From Fulvivirga maritima (GTDB taxonomy: Bacteria > Bacteroidota > Bacteroidia > Cytophagales > Cyclobacteriaceae): a DNA stretch of 64,000 bases. The DNA lies in assembly GCF_021389955.1 (NCBI RefSeq), contig NZ_CP089980.1, positions 929,501 through 993,500 of the forward strand, in the 5' to 3' direction. The stretch's first letter is position 1; each line of letters begins with the position of its first letter. Positions 1 through 11,200 of the stretch are shown here, in pieces. Below the pieces are notes generated by a model. It was not told the origin of the DNA. It searched no databases and saw only the letters and a list, made by a program, of their open reading frames with translations. The position numbers and the translations under genes were made by a program.

Positions 1-77
1 TTCGGGGTTTTATTTTATGCTTTAATACTGATAAGAAACTGTATTTCAGTGTTTTTTATTTAAAAGGGAGGCCCTAA

Positions 78-1493
78 TTACGGATAATCATAAAAATTAT
101 TTAGAGACTCTTTTAAAGAAGCTCCTTTAACTGGTAGTTTTTCACGTTCACTTATACTTGTTAATTTAATTGCCTTTTTATTATGAGTAATCACAATGTC
201 TATTTCGATCTTTTCTACATTTTCTGAAATCTTACTTTTTATCCTCTTTAAAAGCTCTGAATAAAAAACTTCGTCCTCATTAAATTCAAAAATTGTCACC
301 AAATCTCGTGCAAATTCTAATTTTAATATTTGATTAGCCACTGATAAATCATACCCTACATCTATAGCTATTTGTCTCATTGGTGCTTTTTTCCAGGTAG
401 ATACCGCATAGCTATTTTTATCTGTAAAACCCTCCACAATCAATTTGATCGCCTCCCCTAATAGGAGTACCACATTAGCTCTTTTTACAGGTGATTTATC
501 TAAGAAAAGTAGGGCATCTTGCAAGGCGGCACCATATTGCACTACGCTATCTTTTGATATATCAGGAAGTATACTAGTGTCAGTGCTGGAACTTGATAAT
601 AGTGTGATTTCCGATAAATTGTGGTTCTCGACGTGTTCAAAAGCCGCTTGCATAGCTATTTGCACTTCTTTTTCTTTCAAAAGATTGTGACCTCTTGCTG
701 AAAAATAATTGAGGGAATCCCGGTATTCAATTGAGTCTAACCAATCACTGGCCTCTGAGTAGTCATAATCTGATGAAAGTATCTTTTCCACATTTTTTGA
801 TATATTGGATGGGAGCTTTTGAGCATACCCAAACAGCATATCGAAATGATCTTTATTCCAAGTATTTGTACCGTGACATACATATATATAAAGATTATTT
901 GCAACGGTTGGGAACACCTTACTTCTCATTAGTAAAGTATTCATAAACTCATAATCTTCAGAACGCTCCAATGTTTCATATTTGCAATCATCAATCAATG
1001 ACCGTAACCCAAAAACTGTATTTTCCCATAATCTAAAGCCAGAAAAGTATGCCTGTTTTTCTTCCTCGTCAAACATTATGATGTTAGTAAGCATGGATAC
1101 AGGATGAATATTTTCTTCCGCCGCCTTAAACTGCTTGAGAAGTCTGTCTCTATGATACCAATCATCGTCATCCCACTGACAAAAGTATTTTCCATTAGCA
1201 TTTTGAATGGAGATATTTCTAAGCTCCCCTAGTTTAATATTATGTTCAGCCTCCAACTTCACTAACACAAATTGCTCATCATTAAATTGATTGACATACT
1301 CAATAGTCTCATTATCTGACTCCCTGCATACAATAACCATCTCCTTGTTAGGATAACTTTGACCTAAGAAGCAGCTAATTGATCGTCTTAAATATTGGAT
1401 ACGATGATCTGTAACGCAAACACATGATATCAATGGGAAATCGATTTTATCCATAGTTAAATTCATTTTAATAGGTAAACAGTTTTTGCTCAA
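78..1493 (-). CDS. GT2-type glycosyltransferase with an unrecognised C-terminal half
   Basis: The first ~220 of 471 residues are a GT-A family 2 glycosyltransferase: a PLISCVCVT beta strand opens the fold, and QWDDDDWYH contains the acidic metal/nucleotide-sugar binding cluster. The remaining ~250 residues have no family I recognise and contain an alpha-helical stretch. There is no signal peptide, so the protein should be cytoplasmic. It is the last gene of the NRPS operon and overlaps the type II thioesterase gene by 26 nt if the ATG at 1493 is used. The in-frame ATG at 1466, two nucleotides after that gene's stop codon, is an equally good start. Likely role (inference): adds a sugar to the peptide, or acts as a dedicated tailoring transferase together with the GT1 enzyme at 17544-18731. 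Donor and acceptor cannot be read from sequence. Confidence 0.8.
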   Translation of the reverse strand: MSKNCLPIKMNLTMDKIDFPLISCVCVTDHRIQYLRRSISCFLGQSYPNKEMVIVCRESDNETIEYVNQFNDEQFVLVKLEAEHNIKLGELRNISIQNANGKYFCQWDDDDWYHRDRLLKQFKAAEENIHPVSMLTNIIMFDEEEKQAYFSGFRLWENTVFGLRSLIDDCKYETLERSEDYEFMNTLLMRSKVFPTVANNLYIYVCHGTNTWNKDHFDMLFGYAQKLPSNISKNVEKILSSDYDYSEASDWLDSIEYRDSLNYFSARGHNLLKEKEVQIAMQAAFEHVENHNLSEITLLSSSSTDTSILPDISKDSVVQYGAALQDALLFLDKSPVKRANVVLLLGEAIKLIVEGFTDKNSYAVSTWKKAPMRQIAIDVGYDLSVANQILKLEFARDLVTIFEFNEDEVFYSELLKRIKSKISENVEKIEIDIVITHNKKAIKLTSISEREKLPVKGASLKESLNNFYDYP

Positions 1494-2157
1494 AATACTT
1501 TATCAATAAATCCTTATTACTGAAAATATAAAAGTGATCCCCCGTAAACACCTGTACATCAAAATCTTTCCTAGTTTCCTTACTCCAAGCATAAGCCATA
1601 CCGGGAGTTACATAATCATCAGAACCAATGAGCACTGATAATGGTATAGGCAACGGTAAAGATTTATAATAGCGATATGTTTCTACCGCCTTAAAATCCG
1701 ATCTGATATAGCTAGAGAAGAGATGAAAAGCTTTGGGATTTCTAATTAACTCTTCTGGTAAACCACTGTAGCCTTTCAGGCTATGAAAAAACTCTTGATC
1801 AGGTAATTGGCTGATTTTTCTATTTGGTCTTGATAAATAGGGCGCACCATTAGCTGAAAAAATAGCTCTTACAGGAAGCACCCTTTCCTGTTCAATGAGT
1901 AACTTACATAATTCATAAGCCACTAATGCTCCCATACTATGTCCGAAAATAGCATATGGCTCAGAAATCAAGTGTTGCACTTGTTCCAAGACATCTTTTG
2001 CCATGCCTTGAATGGATAACAATGGAGCTTGCCCAATCCTAGTTCCTCTTCCGGGCAATTCCGGAGTTATAAATTCGATGTTATGCGATTTTATAGATTC
2101 AAAGGCTCTATAGGAATTTTTTGATCCTCCGGCATATGGGAGTAGTATTAATTTCAC
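1468..2157 (-). CDS. Type II thioesterase (GrsT/RifR-like)
   Basis: This is a 229-aa alpha/beta hydrolase with the family layout: LILLPYAGGS near the N-terminus, nucleophile elbow GHSMG around residue 73, an aspartate in the SDDYVTPG segment and the catalytic histidine in GDHFYI. Length and motifs match discrete thioesterases of peptide and polyketide pathways. These hydrolyse wrong or stalled acyl groups from phosphopantetheine arms and so keep carrier proteins free. It lies 7 bp downstream of the ABC exporter gene in the NRPS operon. The chain-terminating thioesterase is a different gene (5046-6023), so an editing role is the more likely one here. Confidence 0.92.
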   Translation of the reverse strand: MKLILLPYAGGSKNSYRAFESIKSHNIEFITPELPGRGTRIGQAPLLSIQGMAKDVLEQVQHLISEPYAIFGHSMGALVAYELCKLLIEQERVLPVRAIFSANGAPYLSRPNRKISQLPDQEFFHSLKGYSGLPEELIRNPKAFHLFSSYIRSDFKAVETYRYYKSLPLPIPLSVLIGSDDYVTPGMAYAWSKETRKDFDVQVFTGDHFYIFSNKDLLIKYFEQKLFTY

Positions 2158-2164
2158 TATCTAA

Positions 2165-3940
2165 TTATTTGGAGGGTTCTAGCTTGTGGTCGGCTCCGGT
2201 CTGCTGCCTCCACATAGCGTAATATAAACCTTTGATATCAAGTAGATCATAGTGCGTACCCTTCTCAACAATCTCTCCGTTTTCAAGTACATAAATATGA
2301 TCTGCAAACATTACCGTTGAAAGTCGGTGGGCTATGAGTAAAGTGATGTAATTATCATTAGCGGTAACTTCTTTAATAGTCCTGCTAATACCTTCTTCTG
2401 TAATAGAATCTAATGAAGAGGTAGCCTCATCAAAAATAAGAAGACTCGTTTTTCTTAATAATGCCCTGGCAATGGCTAAACGCTGTCTTTCTCCACCAGA
2501 TAGTTTTAACCCACCTTCTCCAATTATAGTTTCTAAACCGTGGTCAGCTCTATGCAATAAATCATAGCATGAGGCGTTCCTCAAAACTTCATGGATTTCT
2601 TGCTCAGAGGCTGATGGGTTTACAAAAAGCAAGTTCTCTTTTATCGTACCAGAAAATAATTGGGTGTCCTGAGTAACCATTCCTATCTGAGATCTAAGAT
2701 GCTCTGAATCAATATCTCCTTGATTAAGCCCATTTATGAGCACATGCCCCTCCAATGGTTCATAAAGGCCAATAAGTAGTTTTACTAAAGTAGATTTTCC
2801 AGCTCCTGATGGGCCTACAAATGCTACAGTATCGCCTCTATTTACTTTAAATGATATATTATTTAATGTATTCGACCTTGCCGATTTATGTTTGAATATA
2901 ATATCTTCAAATTGTAGAGTCTTTATTGCACTTATAGTTTGCGGTCTTAAGGGCCTTAACTCTACTGGCTTACTTAACAGAACACTCATATTTCCCATTG
3001 ACGCCTGTGCTTCTCTGTAAGAAACTATCACATCACCTAGTCCTTCCATAGCACCTATGATGAAGAAAAAATACAACTGCATCATTAACAGCTGACCTAC
3101 GGTCATTCTATCATAAAAAACAAATAAGATGAGTGAAAATATTATTAGCTGCTGCAATGAATGAACGAACGCATGGTATCCAAAGCCAATCAGGCGTACG
3201 CTCTTTAATTTTTTAATTTCTTCATGCAGTATGGCAAATGTAATATGCTTAAACCTTGCTACTTCTTGTCCTACTAAACCGAGGCCCTTGATTAATTCAA
3301 TATTTCTAAGGGATTCGGTAGCCATGCCTGAAAGGGCCGTTGTTTTATCTACTATTATTTGCTGTATGCTTTTTAATTTATTACTGATTATTCTTGTTAA
3401 GAAGAACATTAAAAGCGCTCCTCCCAGATAGACTACTACCAGCCAAGAACTCAATTGAATAGCAATGATGGTCACTATAGTGATACCAATTGATATCTCT
3501 ATAACTACCGTGAGCACCTTGGTTAAAAATTTTTCACCATCGTTCCTTACTCTTTGCAGAATCGCTAATATTTGACCACTACTTTCATCTTCAAAATCCT
3601 GATATGGTAGAGACATCGTGTGCTTTTGAACATCAATGAATAGATCTGCTCCAAATTTTTGTATCACCATGTTGAGGTAATAATGCTGATACCCTTTAGC
3701 TATCCAAGAGATAGTACTTACTATCAGCATTAAAAGCATTCCTTTTAAAACTCCCGAATAGAATTGTTCACCAAGTCCATTTTGCCTGTAATATTCAGCC
3801 TTACTAGCGAATGGATCTATAAGCCAGTTTCCTAATATGTAAGGGTTAAGAAAATTGAATGAATTATTTACCACGGCAAATACCAGGGCTAATATTAACA
3901 GGTATCGATAAGGCTTGAGATAATTGAATAAGAGACGCAT
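2165..3940 (-). CDS. ABC exporter, fused membrane and ATPase domains (MsbA-like)
   Basis: The 591-aa half-transporter has an N-terminal six-helix membrane domain (about residues 1-320) and a C-terminal nucleotide-binding domain. The ATPase shows Walker A GPSGAGKST, signature LSGGERQR, Walker B LLIFDEATSSLD and the H-loop in IAHRLST. Such proteins work as homodimers in the inner membrane and export lipids, peptides or natural products. No peptidase C39 domain is present, so it does not process a leader peptide. The gene sits 3 bp after the reductase gene and 7 bp before the type II thioesterase gene, so export of the NRPS product and self-protection are the likely roles (inference from context). 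Confidence 0.93.
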   Translation of the reverse strand: MRLLFNYLKPYRYLLILALVFAVVNNSFNFLNPYILGNWLIDPFASKAEYYRQNGLGEQFYSGVLKGMLLMLIVSTISWIAKGYQHYYLNMVIQKFGADLFIDVQKHTMSLPYQDFEDESSGQILAILQRVRNDGEKFLTKVLTVVIEISIGITIVTIIAIQLSSWLVVVYLGGALLMFFLTRIISNKLKSIQQIIVDKTTALSGMATESLRNIELIKGLGLVGQEVARFKHITFAILHEEIKKLKSVRLIGFGYHAFVHSLQQLIIFSLILFVFYDRMTVGQLLMMQLYFFFIIGAMEGLGDVIVSYREAQASMGNMSVLLSKPVELRPLRPQTISAIKTLQFEDIIFKHKSARSNTLNNISFKVNRGDTVAFVGPSGAGKSTLVKLLIGLYEPLEGHVLINGLNQGDIDSEHLRSQIGMVTQDTQLFSGTIKENLLFVNPSASEQEIHEVLRNASCYDLLHRADHGLETIIGEGGLKLSGGERQRLAIARALLRKTSLLIFDEATSSLDSITEEGISRTIKEVTANDNYITLLIAHRLSTVMFADHIYVLENGEIVEKGTHYDLLDIKGLYYAMWRQQTGADHKLEPSK

Positions 3941-3943
3941 AAA

Positions 3944-4999
3944 CTATTCAAAATAGTATTCATGATCATTTGGTGTCCACTTTACTTCCTGGCCCCAATT
4001 CATCTTACCCTCCATATCCGTAAGTGCTTCTTGAATAATCAACTTATCCGCATTATCCAAATCTAAATTAATAGCTCCGGCGTCATGAGCAACCTGCTCT
4101 GCTGAAACAGCTCCCAATAAACCTATGGTAATCCCTGGCTGTTCCAGAGCCCATCTTATACTCAGCTGCGAAAGCGTTACTCCATAATCTGAAGCCAGTG
4201 GTTTTAATATGCTAAATAATTTTTTGATGTGCCCCGTATTATCAGAGCCATAGAGCGCTGCCTCACGAGGATTCTCACCGATGCGCCATAACCACTTTCT
4301 AACTTTTTGCCCGGATAGTATCCCACGTTGTAACAGGCAATATGCAAAAATACTTATGTTCTGATCACTACAATATGGAGTCAGCCTTTCATCTGGTTCT
4401 CTATTTAACATACTATATCTAACCTTATTTGATACAATCTGTACACCGGAGCCACTCATCATTGACTTCAATTGACTCAAAGAGTGATTACAGACCCCTA
4501 CATGGAGAATCTTGCCCTGCTGCTGCAGGATTTCAAATGCTTCCATTGTCTCTTCTACAGGAGTCGTAGAGTCTGGCCAATGTAGAGAATAATGATCTAT
4601 ATAATCTGTACCTAACCTTCTTAAGCTATTTTCACACTCTTGAATTATACTAGCCTTTCCGGAGTATTTAAAAAGATTATAGCTGCTGCCTCCAATCTCT
4701 TCATTTTGCAAATAAGGCTCTCCTTTATTTCCATACCACACCATTCCGCATTTGGTTAGAACCTTTATTTTATCACGTGGAATATCCTGTAACATTTTAC
4801 CTACCAACTCTTCACTATAACCTAAGCCATACTGTGCCGCAGTATCAATAGCGTTTACTCCTAAATCAAAAGCTTTCCTTAAAGCCTTCAAAGCTTCATG
4901 TGAATCACAACCTCCCATCATTTTAGGCCCTATAGCCCAAGCTCCAAAAGTTATAGCAGGCAGAACTAATTGGCTGCTACCAATCTTTCTATACTCCAT
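3944..4999 (-). CDS. Aldo/keto reductase
   Basis: The 351-aa TIM-barrel protein keeps the full aldo/keto reductase tetrad: D52 and Y57 in IDTAAQYGLGYSEE, K83 in VLTKCG and H140 in HYSLHWPDS. The C-terminal NADPH-binding segment 'GAVSAEQVAHDAGAI' is also typical. Family members reduce carbonyls with NADPH. It begins 46 bp after the thioesterase gene and ends 3 bp before the exporter gene. In this operon it may reduce a keto or aldehyde group on the released peptide or supply a modified building block; the substrate cannot be inferred. Confidence 0.92.
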   Translation of the reverse strand: MEYRKIGSSQLVLPAITFGAWAIGPKMMGGCDSHEALKALRKAFDLGVNAIDTAAQYGLGYSEELVGKMLQDIPRDKIKVLTKCGMVWYGNKGEPYLQNEEIGGSSYNLFKYSGKASIIQECENSLRRLGTDYIDHYSLHWPDSTTPVEETMEAFEILQQQGKILHVGVCNHSLSQLKSMMSGSGVQIVSNKVRYSMLNREPDERLTPYCSDQNISIFAYCLLQRGILSGQKVRKWLWRIGENPREAALYGSDNTGHIKKLFSILKPLASDYGVTLSQLSIRWALEQPGITIGLLGAVSAEQVAHDAGAINLDLDNADKLIIQEALTDMEGKMNWGQEVKWTPNDHEYYFE

Positions 5000-5045
5000 A
5001 TTGTTAATTATTTAATTAATAGAATTCTTTAATAACTCCCCTGAT

Positions 5046-6023
5046 CTACAATGCCTCACAAAGGGGAAGTATGTTTGAGTGCTGAATTACTGTGTAGTGA
5101 TTTCCCTGTAAAGAAATAATCCGGAGATCGCTAAATATTTCTTCCCAACCTAAACCTGGGGGAAATTTGCTCCAATCCACGTCAGCGGCCTTAACCAGTA
5201 TTAAACGCGTTTTTAAACTTCCATTGATATCAAAAGTCATGAGAAGCTGGTATACAAAGGACCTCAGTACATTTGCATTAAATGAAGACATTTGCATCTT
5301 ACTATATCCATTAACGAAATGAATTATAGAATCAGGCAATTGATCCTTTGAAGTCTCCTCAATTACCCCAAATAACTCAGGTGCCCATTTGTGCTTTTGT
5401 GTTTTGATTAGATTATATTCTTCTATAAAATAACTTATCGATTCATGCAATCTATAGCTGTCATTGCATGACTTCTTACGAAAAGATGGACAAGCAACAT
5501 CTATAAAAATAATGCAATCAAGTTTATAATCTTCTGATATTAAAATTTTGGAAATTTCATATGCAACATATGCACCGTAACTGTGAGCAATAATTTGAAA
5601 ATGCTGACCTTTATCAATACATCCTCGAATTTGGTCCAGCGTGTAAGTAGTCGTTTCCCGAACGCTTTTCAAAGGGCTGGTTGATACTCCTCTAACAAAT
5701 GGAATACCGTAGACCTTGAATTTACTTTCTAAACTTATACCTAAGTCATCATAATTATCGACAAAGCCAGGCATTCCAGGAAGCAAAAAAGCAAGATTTT
5801 CAGAATGACTATTATTTAGTTTTTTTACTGCAAACGTATTATCAGGGTCTAGAAGAAATTTTAATAACAAGGGTTTATTTTCTTTGACTTTATTAAGCAA
5901 ATCCTCTGAAACTGACTGCCCTTCTTTTACTTTCATTTTTAGTTTCTCATCTTCCACAAAGAGATCAATACCTTTTAGCTGCATCTCTCCTAAAATATCG
6001 AGAACCTTTAAATAATTGCCCAT
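5046..6023 (-). CDS. Thioesterase with N-terminal TubC-type docking domain
   Basis: Residues ~5-58 match the TubC N-terminal docking fold of NRPS proteins (leucine-rich helix, then short strands with 'GIDLFVEDEKLKMKV', then a helix ending KPLLLKFL). Residues ~75-320 form an alpha/beta hydrolase thioesterase: LLPGMPG oxyanion segment, nucleophile elbow AHSYG with Ser148, and a histidine in QGNHYTV. It starts 3 bp after the stop of the upstream synthetase, whose last domain is a carrier protein without an attached thioesterase. The simple reading is a stand-alone release enzyme that docks on the synthetase through its TubC domain, hydrolysing or cyclising the peptide. TubC domains more usually sit on condensation or ketosynthase proteins, so this placement is unusual. 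Confidence 0.85.
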   Translation of the reverse strand: MGNYLKVLDILGEMQLKGIDLFVEDEKLKMKVKEGQSVSEDLLNKVKENKPLLLKFLLDPDNTFAVKKLNNSHSENLAFLLPGMPGFVDNYDDLGISLESKFKVYGIPFVRGVSTSPLKSVRETTTYTLDQIRGCIDKGQHFQIIAHSYGAYVAYEISKILISEDYKLDCIIFIDVACPSFRKKSCNDSYRLHESISYFIEEYNLIKTQKHKWAPELFGVIEETSKDQLPDSIIHFVNGYSKMQMSSFNANVLRSFVYQLLMTFDINGSLKTRLILVKAADVDWSKFPPGLGWEEIFSDLRIISLQGNHYTVIQHSNILPLCEAL

Positions 6024-6026
6024 GAC

Positions 6027-8177
6027 CTATATCTCTATGATGTGGTAATTGCTTTTACTTTCAGAAATATTTTCACCAACAATTATTTCCACTTGTTCAC
6101 AAAGTGCTTTAATATCCTTTGCTTTAAATAAAGTTTTAACGGAAATATCTATTTGAAAATGCTTGCGAATGTTATGAACCAGTCTTATAGCAAGTAAAGA
6201 GTTTCCTCCTACTTCAAAAAAGTTGTCATGAATATTCAAGATTTCTAAATCTAGAATATCTTTCCAAATTTCCAGCATTTCGTGTTGTATAGGTGTTAAG
6301 GCTACCTTTTCATTTTGCCTATGGAGCGAGTAGCCTGCAGCCATTTCTAACAACATTTCTTTGTTAACCTTTCCATTATTAGTAATAGGCATTTTCTTTA
6401 AAAGGCACCATCTTAGAGGTACCATGTAGGAAGGAAGTAGTTGTTTTAAATAGGCTATAATTGAACTTTCATCTACCTCCTCTGAGGAAGGTACTCCAAA
6501 CCCAAACAGTTTTTTATTACTATCATTGCCTATAACTAAAACTGTGCATTGAATAAGTAGCGCGCACTCCTTTAACTTGCTCTCTATTTCATTTAGTTCT
6601 ATTCTATACCCACCAATTTTCACCTGATCATCATTACGCCCCAAATACTGAAGCTCTCCCTCAGGCAACCATTTGGCTAAATCACCGGTTTTATACATCC
6701 TAAGATTATCATCAAAAGGTGAAGTTGTAAACCTTGTACTATCCGAATCATGACCTCCGAGATATCCCCTTCCTACCCCCGCTCCTACAACACATATTTC
6801 TCCCACAGCCCCAAAAGGCACCATTCTCTCAAATTCATCAAGTAAATAAATCTTATTATTATGGGTAGCTCTACCTATAGGAGTATGTATGAGCCCAGGA
6901 ATTATTTGTTCGAAACGATAAAAAGTGGCACAGATAGTAGTTTCTGTAGGGCCGTAACCATTTATTATTACTATGCCTGGAATTAGTTTCTTTATCTTTT
7001 GTAATAATTCCTGCTGAATGGACATAACACCGACAAGTAAACTTTTTAGGCTCAAGCCACCACCAAATGCCTCAATTTCTTCTATAATCTCTTTTAAAAT
7101 GGTTGGGGGTAAATAAGCATTTTCTATCTGTTTATCAGATAAATAATTAACTATAGCTTTTGGGTCTATAGAATCTTTATTTAAAATATGCAGCGTACCT
7201 CCAAAACATAAGTTTGTGAAAATTTCCCACACTGATACATCAAAAACAAATGGACAAAGTGAAATACCCGAACCCCATTTTTCATGTCCAGTTTTTATTC
7301 TATAACTATGAATTAGAGCCACAACATTTCGGTGCTCTATCATTACACCCTTTGGATTGCCAGTGGACCCACTAGTGTATAGCACATAAGCTAATTGATC
7401 TGGCTTAGTAAGTGATCTTGGTATACTTGAATAGTTAGATTTTAAGATGTCTTCGACTAAAAATGCTTTTTGAATATACTCTGAAGGAAGCAGCTGAATA
7501 AGCTTTTTCTCCGTGATAATCAGTTGGCATCCCGTGTCTTTTATTATGAAATTAACACGCTCCTCTGGGTGATGCATATCTAATGGAACATAAGCTGCCC
7601 CAACTCTTAATACTCCCACCATGGCAATTATCATGTTTACTGACCTTCCCATACCTACCGCTACTAGATCCCCTTGAGTCACGCCTTCTTTTATGAGAGC
7701 AGCACCTATCTTTTCTGATTTCATCCATAATTCTTGATAGGTTACATGATGGTCTGTATCTACCAATGCTAGTTTGTGCGGAAACTCATTACAACTTTTC
7801 TCTATTAGATCTAATAAATTTTCAGGTGAATCAAACTGAATTGAGGATAGATTATATTCTTGCTGCAGAAGTAATTTGTCTTTTTCTGCTAGAACATCTA
7901 ACCTCTTAATTGAATTGTGTGGGGCTAAAATTATCTGATCAAGCAATTCCTGAAAACAATCACAAAAATGCCTAATCGTATTTTGCTTAAACAACGCCGT
8001 TGCATATTCAACATTTAAACCCAAAGTGCTATCCCCCTCTACTATGGTAATTGTAAGGTCAAATTTAGACATTGAAATATCCATCTGCTGCTGAGATATG
8101 TCACAGTTGGAAAGTTCAAAGTGATTTTCATTTGAACTATAACTCATAGCCAACATAACCTGAAATAATGGATTCAT
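6027..8177 (-). CDS. NRPS, C-terminal part: end of C domain, A domain, PCP (frameshift-separated from upstream gene)
   Basis: The 716-aa frame opens inside a condensation domain: MNPLFQVMLAM is a conserved C-domain motif that normally lies ~350 residues into it. Then comes a complete adenylation domain with A3 YTSGSTGNPKGVM, A4 FVFDVSVWEIF, A5 NGYGPTETTICAT, A7 YKTGDLAKW, A8 GRNDDQVKIGGYRIEL and A10 PITNNGKVNKEML. A carrier domain follows with FFEVGGNSLLAIRL (Ser bears the pantetheine). Reading the DNA upstream of the ATG in this frame gives 'SISFEKIVEIAGVNRDLS', the missing C-domain piece, so this gene is the continuation of 8230-12294 after a one-base frameshift near 8230-8240. Role: last elongation module, handing the peptide to the thioesterase downstream. 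Amino-acid specificity is not predicted. Confidence 0.93.
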   Translation of the reverse strand: MNPLFQVMLAMSYSSNENHFELSNCDISQQQMDISMSKFDLTITIVEGDSTLGLNVEYATALFKQNTIRHFCDCFQELLDQIILAPHNSIKRLDVLAEKDKLLLQQEYNLSSIQFDSPENLLDLIEKSCNEFPHKLALVDTDHHVTYQELWMKSEKIGAALIKEGVTQGDLVAVGMGRSVNMIIAMVGVLRVGAAYVPLDMHHPEERVNFIIKDTGCQLIITEKKLIQLLPSEYIQKAFLVEDILKSNYSSIPRSLTKPDQLAYVLYTSGSTGNPKGVMIEHRNVVALIHSYRIKTGHEKWGSGISLCPFVFDVSVWEIFTNLCFGGTLHILNKDSIDPKAIVNYLSDKQIENAYLPPTILKEIIEEIEAFGGGLSLKSLLVGVMSIQQELLQKIKKLIPGIVIINGYGPTETTICATFYRFEQIIPGLIHTPIGRATHNNKIYLLDEFERMVPFGAVGEICVVGAGVGRGYLGGHDSDSTRFTTSPFDDNLRMYKTGDLAKWLPEGELQYLGRNDDQVKIGGYRIELNEIESKLKECALLIQCTVLVIGNDSNKKLFGFGVPSSEEVDESSIIAYLKQLLPSYMVPLRWCLLKKMPITNNGKVNKEMLLEMAAGYSLHRQNEKVALTPIQHEMLEIWKDILDLEILNIHDNFFEVGGNSLLAIRLVHNIRKHFQIDISVKTLFKAKDIKALCEQVEIIVGENISESKSNYHIIEI

Positions 8178-8229
8178 GGAAAGATCTCGATTTACTCCAG
8201 CTATTTCAACTATTTTTTCAAAGGAAATG

Positions 8230-11200
8230 CTAATGATCTTGTACTTTCAGCAACTGCTTCTTTATACTCTGTGCATATTCCACAAAAGATATATCTTCAT
8301 TAATAGAGCACCTCACCAAAAGCGTATTTGAAAAGTAACCAATTAAATCTTCAATACTAGGATGAGCTTCCCTGCCAGAAAAAGGAACTCCTACACAGAA
8401 ATCATGCTGTCTGGAAAACCGTGAGATTAAAACAGAAAAAACGGAAAGAAAAATATTGTATATAGTTATATCATATGTTTCAGATATTCTATAAAGTGCT
8501 GATACAATGGGTTGATCCAATGAAACAAAAATACTGTTACCTTCAGAATTATATATTTCTGGCCGTGCAAAATCTGTGGGTAATTGGAGAGGTTCTACTC
8601 CCTTCAACTTATCGCTCCAATAGCTAATACATTTTTCACTTATAATTTTTTCTCTTTGCCATTGCGAATAATCCTGATAATTATGCTCTATCTTTTCTAT
8701 ATTTTCACCATGATATAAGCTTGATAGTTCTTTAAAGAAAATTGATGATGACCATCCATCAAAGGCAATATGATGTACATTAATAATTAATTCAAACTCC
8801 TTATCATACTTAGCTATTACTATAGCTTTGATCATAAAATCCTTTGTCAAATCAAAATCTGACCAACTTGATACAACACCATCTAATTCCTGACCTTCTA
8901 CCACCTTTAATCCCCAATCTGTAGAATTTAACAATCCTTGATAGGGTTTCCCCAGCTCATCTTGATAAATGACAGTCCGTAATGGCGTATGCCTATCGAT
9001 AATGTCTATAAAGGATTGCTGAAGTTTGTCTAAATTCAATTCGCCGGTAATCTTAAAACACATGGGGATGTTATACTGTGAATTACCTGAAGTAAGCTGG
9101 TCAATTACCCATATCGATTCTTGTTGATAGGAAAGCGGGATTTTTGCACCTAAATTAACCTTAGGCAGCATTTCAATCGTACTTTCTCCTAGTTCTATAA
9201 GTCGCTGAGCAAAAGCCCTTAACACGGGGTAGTCGAAAATTTCTTTAATTGAGACACTATAGGAAAGTTCATTTTGAAGAGATGTTATGAGCCTGGTTGC
9301 CAGTAAAGAGTGACCACCAATTCTAAAAAAATGATCTGCCACTCCTACTTGCTCGATACCGAGTATATCTTGCCAGATAAGAATCAATTGTTTCTCTAAT
9401 AGATTAGCTGGCTCCACATATTTAGTGAGCTTTAGTGGTGACAAACTCGCTAAGGCTTGCTTATCTACCTTACCATTAGATGTCACAGGCAATTCTTTAG
9501 TGATTACCCATTCGGCAGGAATCATATAATCAGGCAATTCCTTTCTTAAATGATCCTGTAATTGTTCAAAGTCAAAACTGGTAAGATGAGAAATAATGCA
9601 GCCTCTTAAAAGCTTACTCCCTTTGGAGTCTTTTTTTAATATAACCTCCGCATCGATGACATCACTGCATTTCTTCACGGCTAATCTTACCTCATTCAAA
9701 TCGACTCTAAAACCACGAACTTTTACTTGATCATCCTTTCTATATAAAAATTCGATATCGCCAGAAGGTAATTTTCTTCCCAGATCACCAGTTTTATAAA
9801 TGAAACTATTACCCTGTTGTTGGAAAGGGTTCGAACTGTTCTCAGTATCATTTAAATAGCCGGCTACTACTCCCCTCCCTTTTATTATTATTTCACCAGC
9901 AACTCCAATAGGAAGAATTGATCCGGCCTCATCTATAATACTGATAGATGTGTTAGCTATAGGTTTACCTATTGGCAGTCTGGATCTCGATACGTCATAT
10001 GGTTTAACTTGATACATGGTAGCACAGATTGCACATTCTGTAGGCCCATAAGCATTATAACAAATGACATTTTTACTTAATTCAGTTAAAACCTTTACAT
10101 CGGGCGTTTCACCGGCTGACGTTATTACTCTTAATGAACCCAGATCTTCAACGTTTAGCATACGCAGGTAGGCAGGCGTTAATATAGCAAGAGAAATACT
10201 GTTTGTTTTTAAAAGGTCTGTAAACAAACTCTTTTGAAGAAGGCTTAACTTATTGGTTAATACTAAAGGTATACCTGCCGATAAAGCTATAAAAATCTCG
10301 TTTACAGAGGCATCAAAAGCCAATGACGAAAATTGAAGCATGACATCATCATCATTAACACGCCATTCTTGAATATGTGCTAATATGGTATTAGTTACAT
10401 TTTTGTGACGAACCGGAACGGCCTTGGGTTTCCCAGTAGACCCTGAAGTAAAGATAATATATGCAAGACCACTAGCACGACAGTTAGATTTAAACTCCTT
10501 ATGGCTCTTAAGTATATCAATTTTCTGTCTATCTAAATATACTGGACTTACACCCTCCTTCAGCGTCGAGATCTGATGTAAAAATGTATAATGAGTCAAG
10601 ACAACATCAGCACCAGATTTATTTAGTATATATTGAACCCTTCCTTCTGGGTATTCTGGGTCTATAGGTACATAAGCAGAACCCAATTTTAGTATAGCTA
10701 ATATAGAAATGATCATATCCATAGACCTTTCAGTGTAAACGGCTATAACATCAGCATTTAAATTATTGCCAATTAAATAATTACAAAGCTGATTTACTTG
10801 CTGAAAAAGCTCATGATAGGTTAACCTGGTTTCTCCAAATATCACCGCAATATTATTTGGTTTTCTCTCCGCCTGCTTTTCAAAAAGTGATATCAAAGAG
10901 GCCTCAGGATAGTCTACATGAAGATTATTGAACTTATCAATTAAAGACAGTTCTTTAACTGAAAGTATATTTAGGGTATTCACATAAGCCTCTGAATGAT
11001 ACACACATGCTTCTAACAGCTTAAGGTAATTAGCCGTCATGAGTTTTGAAAGGCCTAAAAAGCAACTAGCTACTTTAACATCTAATCTTACCTCTGTGTC
11101 GGAAACATCTTCAACAATTGTTAAACCAATGTCTACCTGAATGTCTCCTACTACACTGTTTGTCCAATTAAATTCTATTGGTTTTAAGTCCAGAAAAGTA

